Shown: piece by piece, positions 8,053 through 17,320 of the stretch
Numbering within the stretch: position 1 is the first letter of the stretch
Layout: each line of letters opens with the position of its first letter
Assembly: GCA_016776725.1 (NCBI GenBank)
Contig: JADHSV010000015.1
Span: forward strand, 1-61,581
Origin: Rhodospirillales bacterium
GTDB lineage: Bacteria; Pseudomonadota; Alphaproteobacteria; Rhodospirillales; Shumkoniaceae
DNA: 61,581 nt
Reading direction: 5' to 3'
The notes under the pieces: generated by a model
Databases searched by the model: none
Told to the model about the DNA's origin: nothing
What the model saw: the letters and a program-made list of their open reading frames with translations, nothing else
Position numbers and translations under genes: made by a program

Positions 8053-10065
8053 ATGTTTAAGAAATCGAAATCCTCTGGAACGAAGGCCGGGACCGCGGGA
8101 ACGGCTTCACCATTCAAGAATATCCGGGTCGGGCACCAGATACGCCTTATCGGCTTGTTGGCGCTCGTCGGTTTTGTCGCCGTTGGCGCCGTTTATATGG
8201 TCAGCTCTTGGCAGCTTGACACCATCCTCGAAGAAGAACGCCTGGCTGTTAAAACAGCCGCGGTCGCGGAAGGCGTCAAGTATGAGTTCCTGAACGCGCG
8301 CCGCCGCGAGAAGGACTTTTTGATTCGCCTGCAGGAAAAATACGTAACAAAACACGGCGAAGTCAGCGAGAAGGTAATTGCCGAACTGGACCATTTGGCG
8401 ACCATGCATGATGAAGCGGAAGTCATCGATATGGTGAAGCAGGTCAGGGCCGGTTACGAAAGCTACGACGCGCAGTTCGAATTGGTGGCCAACCAATGGC
8501 GCCAAGCGGGCCTGTCCCCGAAAGAAGGTTTGCACGGGGCTCTACGCACCTCGGTCAAAGCGGTCGAGGGAAAACTGGGTGAGTACAAAGTTCCGGAGCT
8601 GACGGTCGTGATGCTCATGATGCGCCGTCACGAGAAGGATTTTCTTGCACGGATCGACAAAAAGTATATCGGCAGCATGAAAGACCGGGCCGCTGAGTTT
8701 GCTCCCATGCTTGCCGCCAGTTCCATTCCCGCCGAAGCGCAGGCGGAAATTGAAACTCTGATGGCTTCCTACCAAAAGGACTTCAATGCCTTAGCGGACC
8801 TGCGGCTGCAATTGGTCGGCAACGTCAAGGCTCTGAGCAGCATTTTCGCGGAATTCGACCCAATTTTATCCGCGGTCGTCGCCGACAGTGAAGAAGACAA
8901 GGGCCTCGCCATGGACGCCGCCGAGGTTGCGGGCGAGCGAGCCTTTTACATGATCGCAGGGTCGATCGCGGCGATTACGGTGTTGATGTTGATCATCGCC
9001 GAAATGATTGGTCGCGGCATTACCGGACCGATTTCCAAGATTACCGGCGCCATGGGCCGCCTCGCCGAAAAGGACATGGATGTCTATATTCCTGCCCAGG
9101 GTTGGCGCAACGAGATCGGAAAAATGTCGGATGCTGTCCAGGTGTTCAAGGAAAACATGATCAAGACCGATCAACTGGCCGAGGAGCAGCGCAGGCAGGA
9201 AAGGGCTGGAGCCGAACGGGCGCAGAAAATCGAAAACCTGTGCAACGATTTTGACCTGCGTGCCTCCGAGGCCGTCAAATCGGTGGCAACGGCTTCGGCA
9301 GAAATGCAGGCCAGTTCCGAAACCATGGCCGCGACGGCGGAAAAAACCAGCCAGCAATCGGTAACCGTCGCCTCTGCCTCCGAAGAGGCCTCGTCCAATG
9401 TGCAGACGGTGGCTTCGGCGGCGGAGGAACTGTCCAGTTCCATTGCCGAAATCAGCCGTCAGGTCGGTCAATCCAGCGAGATCACCTCGAACGCAGTTGT
9501 TCAGGCGGAAAAGACCAATGAGAAGGTGCAAGGTCTGGCCGAAGCCGCCAACAAGATCGGCGAGGTGGTTGCATTGATCACCGACATCGCCGACCAGACC
9601 AACCTGCTGGCCCTTAATGCCACAATTGAGGCGGCGCGCGCCGGCGACGCCGGCAAGGGTTTCGCGGTTGTGGCGTCCGAGGTCAAGAACCTGGCCAACC
9701 AGACGGCCAAGGCGACCGACGAGATCGGCACCCAAATTGCCGAAATTCAGTCAGCTACCGGCGAAGCCGTCGGCGCCATTGAGGCCATCGGAAAGACCAT
9801 TTCCGAGGTCGACGAAATTGCCGCGACCATCGCTTCGGCGGTCGAACAGCAGGGTGCTGCGACCCAGGAAATCGCCCGCAACGTCGAACAAGCAGCGGCC
9901 GGAACCAACGAAGTGTCGTCGAACATCGGTGGTGTAAGCACTGCTGCCTCGGATACCGGCGCGGCGGCCACCGAAATCCAGTCGGCCGCGAGCGAACTCT
10001 CGCAACAATCGGAAACGTTACGTTCTGCGATCGACAGTTTCCTGGCCAATGTTCGCGCCGCATAA
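8053..10065 (+). CDS. Methyl-accepting chemotaxis protein with HBM (helical bimodular) sensor
   Basis: 670 residues from the ATG at 8053, which has GGAG eight bases upstream; an in-frame GTG at 8011 would add only 14 residues. TM1 is at about 34-54. The periplasmic part (about 60-295) contains two similar segments, [11 protein letters not shown] and [11 protein letters not shown], one in each helical half, which is the hallmark of HBM sensors that bind small organic acids in the characterised members. TM2 (about 297-318), a HAMP domain and the signalling domain (about 400-665) follow. The signalling domain is almost identical to that of the neighbouring receptor. There is no CheR-tethering pentapeptide. 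The ligand cannot be predicted. Confidence 0.9.
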   Translation: MFKKSKSSGTKAGTAGTASPFKNIRVGHQIRLIGLLALVGFVAVGAVYMVSSWQLDTILEEERLAVKTAAVAEGVKYEFLNARRREKDFLIRLQEKYVTKHGEVSEKVIAELDHLATMHDEAEVIDMVKQVRAGYESYDAQFELVANQWRQAGLSPKEGLHGALRTSVKAVEGKLGEYKVPELTVVMLMMRRHEKDFLARIDKKYIGSMKDRAAEFAPMLAASSIPAEAQAEIETLMASYQKDFNALADLRLQLVGNVKALSSIFAEFDPILSAVVADSEEDKGLAMDAAEVAGERAFYMIAGSIAAITVLMLIIAEMIGRGITGPISKITGAMGRLAEKDMDVYIPAQGWRNEIGKMSDAVQVFKENMIKTDQLAEEQRRQERAGAERAQKIENLCNDFDLRASEAVKSVATASAEMQASSETMAATAEKTSQQSVTVASASEEASSNVQTVASAAEELSSSIAEISRQVGQSSEITSNAVVQAEKTNEKVQGLAEAANKIGEVVALITDIADQTNLLALNATIEAARAGDAGKGFAVVASEVKNLANQTAKATDEIGTQIAEIQSATGEAVGAIEAIGKTISEVDEIAATIASAVEQQGAATQEIARNVEQAAAGTNEVSSNIGGVSTAASDTGAAATEIQSAASELSQQSETLRSAIDSFLANVRAA

Positions 10066-10096
10066 GCTCCTTCGTTCATGAAGGAAATGGACCATA

Positions 10097-10123
10097 CCCC
10101 CGCCCGCTGACACCGGGCGGGGG
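10097..10123 (+). terminator. GC-rich hairpin after the HBM chemoreceptor gene
   Basis: A perfect 10-bp stem, CCCCCGCCCG with CGGGCGGGGG, and a seven-base loop, 31 bp after the stop codon. No T run follows immediately, so it may stop transcription inefficiently or protect the mRNA 3' end. Confidence 0.6.
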
Positions 10124-10342
10124 GCCTCGTCTGCGTTTTGCACTTCATTTCAGACTGTTACAATCCGGCGACAATTTGAAACACAAAAAGGGTTTTCGCG
10201 ACATCTTTACGCAACGCTTGGCTGCTAAATTTGCAGCGTTGGAATTGGCGATCATTCACTTTCTGGATTTCGTTTAGAGATTAACTAGGTTTTGTGAAGA
10301 GAAAAATTTGCTTGATAGGGTTTTGGAAGAAGGGAACTCGGG

Positions 10343-13177
10343 ATGGACGATCTTTTGGTTGAATTTTTGACGGAGACGTCAGAGAGCCTTGCCGTTATTG
10401 ACGTTGAGCTTGTTGAGTTTGAGCAGGATCCGTCGAATGCGGAGACGCTTCAAAATATATTCCGTCTTGTTCACACGATCAAGGGGACGTGCGGATTTCT
10501 GGGTTTGCCACGTCTGGAGTCGGTCGCACATTCCGCGGAAAACGTTCTGGGCAAGTTCCGTGACGGGGCTTTGGATGTTACGCCCGGCGCGGTGACGCTG
10601 ATTCTGAGTTCCATTGACCGGATCAAGGATTTGCTTGGTGCGTTAGAGGAGACGGGTTCGGAGCCCGAAGGTGAGGATTCGGATCTGATTGACCAGTTGA
10701 ACGCGACGGCTGATGGGCATGGGCCTGAGGCAGTTTCTGCCGCAGCTCCCGCGGCTGAGGCTGTGGCTGAGGCGGCTCCTGCGCTTGATGCTGATGGTCC
10801 GGCGGAATCGGATGAAGGTTTCCCGGTTGCAGCGGAGTTGCTGGAAGAGGTTGCGGCGGCGGAGGCTTCGGGGATCGAGGCTTCACCTTTGGTTTTGAAG
10901 GAAGCGGCGGCAGCGACCGCGGCTGCGGCGTCCGGTGCGACCTTTGAGGAAGCGGACCCTGCCCCTGAAGCGCCTGCCCTTGAAGCGGCGCCTGCGCCTG
11001 CGGCAGCAGCGCCGAAGAAGCCTGCGGCGAAGAAGCCTGCCGCCAAGGAAGCCGACGGCCCGAAGGAGCCTTCGGTAGCAGCCCAGTCGATCCGGGTGAA
11101 CGTGGGCCTTCTTGAAAATCTTATGACGCTTGTGAGCGAGCTTGTTCTGACGCGCAACCAGCTTTTGCAGATGGTTCGCGGCCAAGACGACAGCGAGTTC
11201 AACGTTCCCTTGCAGCGCCTTTCTTTGATCACGACGGATCTTCAGGAAGGGGTGATGAAGACGCGCATGCAGCCCATCGGCAATGCATGGTCGAAGCTGC
11301 CGCGCATTGTGCGCGATCTGTCGGTTGAATCGGGCAAGAAAATCGACCTTCAGATGCTGGGCGCGGACACCGAACTTGACCGTCAGGTTCTGGAACTGAT
11401 CAAGGATCCGCTGACGCACATGGTGCGCAACTCGGCCGATCACGGTTTGGAGATGCCGGCCGACCGGACCATGGCGGGCAAGCCCGAGACGGGTGTGGTG
11501 CGGCTTAACGCCTATCACGAGGGCGGCCATATTATCATCGAGATCGCCGACGACGGGCGCGGCCTGAACACGGACCGCATCCGCGAAAAGGCGATCGCCA
11601 ACAGCCTGGCGTCGGAAGCCGAGCTTGACGCCATGACGGAAGCGCAGGTTCAGCAGTTTATCATGCGTCCCGGTTTTTCGACGGCGGAAAAGGTGACCAA
11701 CATCTCGGGCCGCGGCGTCGGCATGGACGTTGTTCGCTCGAACATCGAGAAAATCGGCGGCACCGTCGAGTTTATCTCGAACGAGGGCCTTGGCTCGACC
11801 TTCACCATCAAGATCCCGCTGACCCTGGCCATTGTTTCGGCGCTGGTTGTTGAATGCGGCGGTCAGCGGTTTGCCATTCCGCAGATCAGCGTTCTGGAGC
11901 TGGTTCGGGCGTCGGAGAACTCGGAGACGGCCATCGAGATGATCAACGAGGCGCCGGTTCTTCGTCTTCGCGATCGGTTGTTGCCGCTTGTGGTTCTGAG
12001 CCACCTTCTGAAACTGACGGATGCGACGGAGGGCGCTGTTCAGGCGCTGGCCCGCGAAGAGAAGTTCATTGTTGTGTGCCAGGTTGGCACCTATCGTTTC
12101 GGCGTGATCGTGGACCGGGTGTTCGACACCGAGGAAATCGTGGTCAAGCCGGTGTCGCCCATATTGCGCGACATCGCCATGTTCTCGGGCAACACCATTC
12201 TGGGCGACGGCAGCGTCATCATGATTTTGGACCCCAACGGCATCTCGGCGACGACGAGTGCGGTGACCATGGGGGCCGACGATGGGGCAGAAGCGGCGGA
12301 ACGGCGTGTGTCGTTCGATCAGGAAGTGACGTCCCTGCTGGTGTTCCGGGCCGGGACCGAGGAACTGAAGGCGGTTCCGCTGGCGCTTGTTGCGCGCCTG
12401 GAAGAGATCGACCTTGCCAAGGTGGAGCATTCGCACGGGGTTCCCATGGTTCAGTACCGTGGGCACATCATGCCGCTTGTTCCGTTCAATCCGGACCACG
12501 AATGGGGCACGGAAGGACGTCAGGCAACGGTGGTGTTCACCGAGGGTGACCGCTCCATGGGCCTGGTCGTTGAAGACATCATCGACATTGTGGAAGACCG
12601 CATCTCGGTTGAATTGAAGGCAGACGAGCCGGGCCTGGTAGGCACGGCGGTGGTGGCCGGCAAGGCGACCGACGTGATCGACACGGCCTATTACCTGACC
12701 CGCGCGTTCAGCGACTGGTTTGGCCGGGCCGGTGGCGGCGGCGCGGCGGCCGCGGCGGCCAGCAGCGACGCCGAGCGCACCGGCCATCGTCTTCTTCTGG
12801 TGGACGACAGCCCGTTTTTCCGCAACCTGATGCGTCCGCAGTTGTCGGTTGCGGGGTATGACGTTGTGGCGGTCGAGGACGCGCAGGCGGCCCTTGATCT
12901 GCGCGACAACGGGGTCGAGTTCGACGCAATTGTTAGCGACATCGAGATGCCGGGGATGAACGGGTTCGAATTTGCCCGCACGGTGCGCGCCGACGGCGCG
13001 TGGACGCATCTTCCGCTGATTGCACTGTCGACCCACGCCAGCGAGCGCGACATGGCGGAAGGGCGCGAGGCGGGCTTTGATGAATACGTCGCCAAGTTCA
13101 ACCGCGATCATTTGATCGAAACAGTGGACCAGGCGATCGCCCGGAACGCGCTTGTGGAAACGGGAGGTGAAGAATGA
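10343..13177 (+). CDS. cheA: Chemotaxis histidine kinase CheA with an extra CheW-like domain and a C-terminal receiver
   Basis: 944 residues, longer than the classical CheA of about 650. The HPt domain (1-110) has phospho-His44 in RLVHTIKGTCGFLG. A low-complexity Ala/Glu/Pro/Lys linker (about 120-250) stands where the CheY-binding P2 domain would be. The dimerisation helices (about 253-315, VNVGLLENLMTLVSELVLTRNQLL) and the ATPase domain (about 320-490, HMVRNSADHG, DDGRGLN, GRGVGMDVV) follow. A CheW-like domain (about 495-635), a second more diverged CheW-like domain (about 650-790) and a receiver (about 812-940; VDDSPFFR, VSDIEMPGMNG, with EYVAKFN rather than KP) complete it. GGG precedes the ATG. 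It overlaps cheW by four bases. Confidence 0.95.
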   Translation: MDDLLVEFLTETSESLAVIDVELVEFEQDPSNAETLQNIFRLVHTIKGTCGFLGLPRLESVAHSAENVLGKFRDGALDVTPGAVTLILSSIDRIKDLLGALEETGSEPEGEDSDLIDQLNATADGHGPEAVSAAAPAAEAVAEAAPALDADGPAESDEGFPVAAELLEEVAAAEASGIEASPLVLKEAAAATAAAASGATFEEADPAPEAPALEAAPAPAAAAPKKPAAKKPAAKEADGPKEPSVAAQSIRVNVGLLENLMTLVSELVLTRNQLLQMVRGQDDSEFNVPLQRLSLITTDLQEGVMKTRMQPIGNAWSKLPRIVRDLSVESGKKIDLQMLGADTELDRQVLELIKDPLTHMVRNSADHGLEMPADRTMAGKPETGVVRLNAYHEGGHIIIEIADDGRGLNTDRIREKAIANSLASEAELDAMTEAQVQQFIMRPGFSTAEKVTNISGRGVGMDVVRSNIEKIGGTVEFISNEGLGSTFTIKIPLTLAIVSALVVECGGQRFAIPQISVLELVRASENSETAIEMINEAPVLRLRDRLLPLVVLSHLLKLTDATEGAVQALAREEKFIVVCQVGTYRFGVIVDRVFDTEEIVVKPVSPILRDIAMFSGNTILGDGSVIMILDPNGISATTSAVTMGADDGAEAAERRVSFDQEVTSLLVFRAGTEELKAVPLALVARLEEIDLAKVEHSHGVPMVQYRGHIMPLVPFNPDHEWGTEGRQATVVFTEGDRSMGLVVEDIIDIVEDRISVELKADEPGLVGTAVVAGKATDVIDTAYYLTRAFSDWFGRAGGGGAAAAAASSDAERTGHRLLLVDDSPFFRNLMRPQLSVAGYDVVAVEDAQAALDLRDNGVEFDAIVSDIEMPGMNGFEFARTVRADGAWTHLPLIALSTHASERDMAEGREAGFDEYVAKFNRDHLIETVDQAIARNALVETGGEE

Positions 13178-13650
13178 ACGCGAATACGTCCATGCAAGAG
13201 AAAGTGGGTTCGGGCGCCGTTGGCGACACCCAGGAATACGTGACGTTGACCGTCGCGGGACAGTGGTTCGGCATTCCGGTGCTGGATGTTCAGGACGTGC
13301 TGGGCCCGCGCCCGGTGGCCCATATCCCGCTCGCCGACAAGGTGGTGGCCGGGTCCATCAATCTTCGTGGCCGCATCGTCACCGTCATTGACATGCGCAA
13401 ACGTCTGGGCCTGCCGCCACGCGACGACGACGATCCGGGCATGAATATCGTGGTCGAGCAGGGCGGAAATCTTTACTCGTTGCGCATCGATGCCGTCGGC
13501 GAGGTACTTGAGGCCGACGAAAGCAACTACGATAGAAATCCCGCCACCATCGATCCCATGTGGCGTGACTTCTCAAACGGCATCTACCGCCTCGAAAATC
13601 AGCTCCTCATTATTCTCGACGTCGAAAAACTACTCGAAAGAGACAACTAG
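13174..13650 (+). CDS. cheW: Chemotaxis coupling protein CheW
   Basis: 158 residues forming one CheW domain: EYVTLTVAGQWFGIPVLDVQDV at the first barrel, AGSINLRGRIVTVIDMR in the middle (the receptor/CheA interface loop in known CheW proteins) and LLIILDVEKLL at the end. It couples receptors to CheA. The start overlaps the cheA stop (ATGA), so translation is coupled. In many alphaproteobacteria cheY-cheB-cheR follow directly; here the next gene is a hybrid kinase and the cheYBR block lies 12 kb away on the other strand. Confidence 0.95.
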   Translation: MNANTSMQEKVGSGAVGDTQEYVTLTVAGQWFGIPVLDVQDVLGPRPVAHIPLADKVVAGSINLRGRIVTVIDMRKRLGLPPRDDDDPGMNIVVEQGGNLYSLRIDAVGEVLEADESNYDRNPATIDPMWRDFSNGIYRLENQLLIILDVEKLLERDN

Positions 13651-13671
13651 ACGACTTGTGATGACGGAAAT

Positions 13672-13712
13672 GTGGCGGAAGATCGTGGCGCTCGGCGACC
13701 GCCTTCCGCCAC
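13672..13712 (+). terminator. Long hairpin between cheW and the hybrid kinase gene
   Basis: A perfect 10-bp stem (GTGGCGGAAG with CTTCCGCCAC) encloses a 21-base loop, starting 21 bp after the cheW stop. No T run follows. It is a plausible weak terminator or processing signal that separates cheAW from the kinase gene. Confidence 0.45.
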
Positions 13713-13754
13713 CACGCTTGTATTGGTGACAACCCGTATGGTCGGGATTTTTCG

Positions 13755-16700
13755 ATGGCGAAGCCTCTATATCTGCTTCTCGTAGGAGGCCCGGAATTCG
13801 ACGACGGGCCTTTGACCAACGAGCTGCGCAGCGGCGGTTTTGAACCGATCGTTGAACGAACAGCATCGAAAAAAGCGTTTCGCGGGGCGTTGAAAATGGG
13901 CCCGTGGGATGCCGTAATCTGCGATTTTGATTTCAAAAGCCTGAACGGCACCGACGCTTTTTCGGTATATCGAGAGTTTGATCTGGACCTGCCGTTTTTT
14001 TTCATCATTGATGAAATTGATTTTGCCGCTGCCACGCAATTCATGGCCGACGGCGCCGACGATTTCATTCAACGAAATAATCTTGGGCGGCTGCCTCTTG
14101 CCCTGACCCGGGAACTTCGTGCCAACAGACGAAAAATCTCCCCCGGTGACGCCCCCGGTGACGCCCCTGGCCAACTCTTCGACGCCATTCAGACGGTTCC
14201 GGCGGCGGTCGCATTGTTTGATGCAGAAGACCGCCTTGTGTTGTGGAATGAACACTATGATTCTCTTCTGGCCAAATCGGGAAAACTGGCCGCCGGCATC
14301 ACCTTTGGCGAAATCCTCAAAAGCATTACCCTGAAGGGCGGCTTTCCAGATGCGAAAGGTCAGGAAGACCAATGGATTCGCGAACGCCTGAAACGTCGCC
14401 AGGACCGGGTCGGACCGATAGAAATTCAGGTCTGGGACAAATGGATTGGTGTCAACGAACATGAAACGCAGGACGGCGGCACACTTCTGTTCGCCCATGA
14501 CATAACAGCCAGGAAAGACGCGGAATACGCCTTGCGCGAAAGCGAGGCCCGGTTGCGCGGAGTTCTTGATCATTCGCCGTCCTCGATCCTGTTGAAGGGT
14601 GCGGATGGTCGCTACGAGGCGGTCAACGCGGCCTTCGAGAAAGATTTCGGCCTTTCCCCGGGTCAGGCAATCGGCATGAGGGCGGACGAGTTGTTTTCAA
14701 AACCCCTGGCCGAGCGTATCGCGGAAAATGACCAGCGTGTCCTGAAGGGCGAGTCCGTTTCGGACATTCTGGTTATATCGCCGGCAGATAACCCAAATGG
14801 CGAAACCAGGACTTTTCAGTCCAATCGGTTCCCGATCATGGGTATGGACGGTAGGGTAAGCGCCATTGGGGTGGTCAATACGGATATCTCCGAGCACAAG
14901 CGGGCCGAGGCGGAGATTCGCAAGGCGTATGACGAACTGGAAAACCGTGTTGCCGAACGCACACGCGAGCTGCGCGACGAAATTAACGATCGCAAAAGTG
15001 TCGAGGCCGCGCTAACGAAGAACGAGGCGTGGCTGCGTGCCATTATTGACAATTCGCCCACAGCAATTTCGTTGAAAGATCTGGACGGCAGGTTCATTTC
15101 CGTCAACAAACAGTGGAAGCGACGATTCGGTGGCGCCATCGAGGACTGGCTGGGAAAAACCGTTTTCGAGGCATTTCCCGAGGAAACCGCATCCAAACTG
15201 ACGGAATATGACCGCAAAGTCATGGAGCGCATGGTGCCGGTGGAATTTGAAAGCGACCAGCTCAACGCTTACGGCCTTCCAATGACCGACCTCGTTGTCA
15301 AATTCCCCATTACGGATCCCGACGGCGCGTTAACGGGCATCGGATCAGCCAGCACGGACATATCCGAACGAAAACGCACCGAAGAGGCGCTGCGATGGTC
15401 GGAAAGAGACCTGCGCGGCATTCTCGACAACATGATCGACACGTTCTTCCGCACCGATCGCGAAGGACGCATCATCATGATCTCGCCTTCGGTGGTCGAT
15501 CTGCTGGGCGTCACGCCGGAAGAGGTGCTTGGCCTCAAGGTTTCTGAATTTGTCGCCGACCCCGGCGTCACCAGAGACTTCGCCGATGTTCTGGAAGCCG
15601 ACAAGGACGATCCGATCAACATTGAAATACGTTTCCGGAGCTCGCGCGGAAAAGACGTATGGGCACTGACGACGGCACGCCGGTATCGTGACGAGAACGG
15701 TGACATCGCGGGGATCGAGGGCGTTGCCCATGACATCACCGAGCGCAAGGAAACGGAGCTGACGCTTCGCAAATTGTCGGCTGCGGTCGAGCAAAGCCCC
15801 GCCTCGATTTTAATCACCGATCCGGACGGAAGGGCGGAATACGCCAACCCGCGGTTCCTGACGCTTACCGGATACGACATTGACGAGGTCATCGGCGCAG
15901 TTACTTGTTTCCTCACGGCAGACGAAACTGAACCGGAGAGGCATGAAGACATTTGGCGGCGCATTCAATCCGGGAAAGAATGGCGCGGCGAACTGCGCAA
16001 CCTCAAAAAAAATGGCGAGCCGTATTGGGCGGCGACGGCGATCTCTCCGATTACCAATTCCGATGGCGAGATTACCAATTTTCTGTGCGTCGCCACGGAC
16101 ACGACCGAGAAGCGACAGTTGGATGAGCAATTACGCCAGGCCCAGAAGCTGGAGGCCGTGGGCACGCTCGCCGGCGGTATTGCCCACGATTTCAACAACA
16201 TTCTGACCGGCGTAATGGGCCATTGCTTTATCGCGGTCGAAAAACTGGACGACGGACACGAGGTTCAGTTCAACCTCCAGCAAATCAAAACGGCCTCCGA
16301 GCGAGCCAGGAATCTGGTCTCCCAGCTTCTCGCTTTCAGCCGTCGCAAGGAAGCGGATATGCGGCCCGTTAGCCTGCATTCGGTGGTGGAGGAATCAAAA
16401 AACCTGCTCAGTTCATCCATTCCGTCAACAATTACCATCAATTGGGATGTTGCCGAGGATGCTGGAACCGTCATGGTCGATCCGACCCAGGTTCATCAGG
16501 TGCTTCTTAACCTTTGCTCGAACGCGGCCGACGCCATCGGCGATACGCACGGGACCGTGAACGTGTCGGTGGATCGTATCGTTGAAGAAAGACCTATCGA
16601 AGCGATGGGTTCGCGTTTGCGGCCCGGAACCTATGCCCGGTTGCGCATAGCCGACACCGGATGCGGCATGGACACTTATACCGTTGACCGCGCATTTGAT

Positions 16701-17288
16701 CCTTTTTTCACGACCAAACCAGTGGGGTCGGGAACCGGGCTTGGATTGGCCGCCGTTCACGGCATCGTCGTCGAACACGGCGGCGGCATCCAGTTGACAA
16801 GCACACCCGGCAAGGGAACCACGGTCAGCATCTATCTTCCCAGCGCAACCAGCAGCAAAACCGATGCCGACCAAGGGGTGCAACGCGGGTTTGGCGGGAC
16901 CGAACGGGTCTTGCTTGTCGATGACGAGCGCATGGTTCTTCAATCGATCGGTCCCTATCTGGAGCATTTTGGTTACGAAGTCGAAGCGTTGACCAGCGGC
17001 CTGGCGGCATTGGCGGTTTTCAAGTCGATGCCCGATCATTTCGACATCGTCGTGACGGACCAGATCATGCCGGGAATTACCGGCGATGCATTGGCGCAAC
17101 AATTACGGGAAATTCGCTCGAATGTGCCGATCATTCTGTGCACCGGTTATAGACCACCCGGAACCGACAAGACCCTGGCCAAGGCGGGAATCGACGAGAT
17201 TGTCCGCAAACCCGTCGAGCCGCGTGAACTTGCGAGCATTATTCGACAGGCCATCGATACGAGAAAATCGACCGCTAGCGGAGACTGA
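13755..17288 (+). CDS. Multi-PAS hybrid sensor histidine kinase with N- and C-terminal receivers
   Basis: 1177 residues, with no membrane segment, so cytoplasmic. Order: a degenerate N-terminal receiver (about 1-125), five PAS domains (about 140-255, 262-380, 430-540, 545-665, 670-790) with a coiled coil (ENRVAERTRELRDEI) before the third, the HisKA helix with the phospho-His in GGIAHDFNNILTGVMG (about 810), an ATPase domain (about 900-1020; NLCSNAADAI, DTGCGMD, GTGLGLAAVHG), and an intact receiver (about 1050-1165; VDDERM, VVTDQIMPG, VRKPVEP). The N-terminal receiver keeps an Asp in VICDFDF but has lost the acidic pair and the Lys. It lies 32 bp upstream of the HD-GYP gene and is probably in an operon with it. 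Confidence 0.9.
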   Translation: MAKPLYLLLVGGPEFDDGPLTNELRSGGFEPIVERTASKKAFRGALKMGPWDAVICDFDFKSLNGTDAFSVYREFDLDLPFFFIIDEIDFAAATQFMADGADDFIQRNNLGRLPLALTRELRANRRKISPGDAPGDAPGQLFDAIQTVPAAVALFDAEDRLVLWNEHYDSLLAKSGKLAAGITFGEILKSITLKGGFPDAKGQEDQWIRERLKRRQDRVGPIEIQVWDKWIGVNEHETQDGGTLLFAHDITARKDAEYALRESEARLRGVLDHSPSSILLKGADGRYEAVNAAFEKDFGLSPGQAIGMRADELFSKPLAERIAENDQRVLKGESVSDILVISPADNPNGETRTFQSNRFPIMGMDGRVSAIGVVNTDISEHKRAEAEIRKAYDELENRVAERTRELRDEINDRKSVEAALTKNEAWLRAIIDNSPTAISLKDLDGRFISVNKQWKRRFGGAIEDWLGKTVFEAFPEETASKLTEYDRKVMERMVPVEFESDQLNAYGLPMTDLVVKFPITDPDGALTGIGSASTDISERKRTEEALRWSERDLRGILDNMIDTFFRTDREGRIIMISPSVVDLLGVTPEEVLGLKVSEFVADPGVTRDFADVLEADKDDPINIEIRFRSSRGKDVWALTTARRYRDENGDIAGIEGVAHDITERKETELTLRKLSAAVEQSPASILITDPDGRAEYANPRFLTLTGYDIDEVIGAVTCFLTADETEPERHEDIWRRIQSGKEWRGELRNLKKNGEPYWAATAISPITNSDGEITNFLCVATDTTEKRQLDEQLRQAQKLEAVGTLAGGIAHDFNNILTGVMGHCFIAVEKLDDGHEVQFNLQQIKTASERARNLVSQLLAFSRRKEADMRPVSLHSVVEESKNLLSSSIPSTITINWDVAEDAGTVMVDPTQVHQVLLNLCSNAADAIGDTHGTVNVSVDRIVEERPIEAMGSRLRPGTYARLRIADTGCGMDTYTVDRAFDPFFTTKPVGSGTGLGLAAVHGIVVEHGGGIQLTSTPGKGTTVSIYLPSATSSKTDADQGVQRGFGGTERVLLVDDERMVLQSIGPYLEHFGYEVEALTSGLAALAVFKSMPDHFDIVVTDQIMPGITGDALAQQLREIRSNVPIILCTGYRPPGTDKTLAKAGIDEIVRKPVEPRELASIIRQAIDTRKSTASGD

Positions 17289-17320
17289 CCCGGAGGGGAA
17301 GCGAATTCCGACCCGAAACA

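Noticed and set aside
10883..13111. 742-residue open frame antisense to cheA
   Set aside because: GC-rich coding DNA leaves few stops on the opposite strand. The translation has no family motif and cheA is certain.
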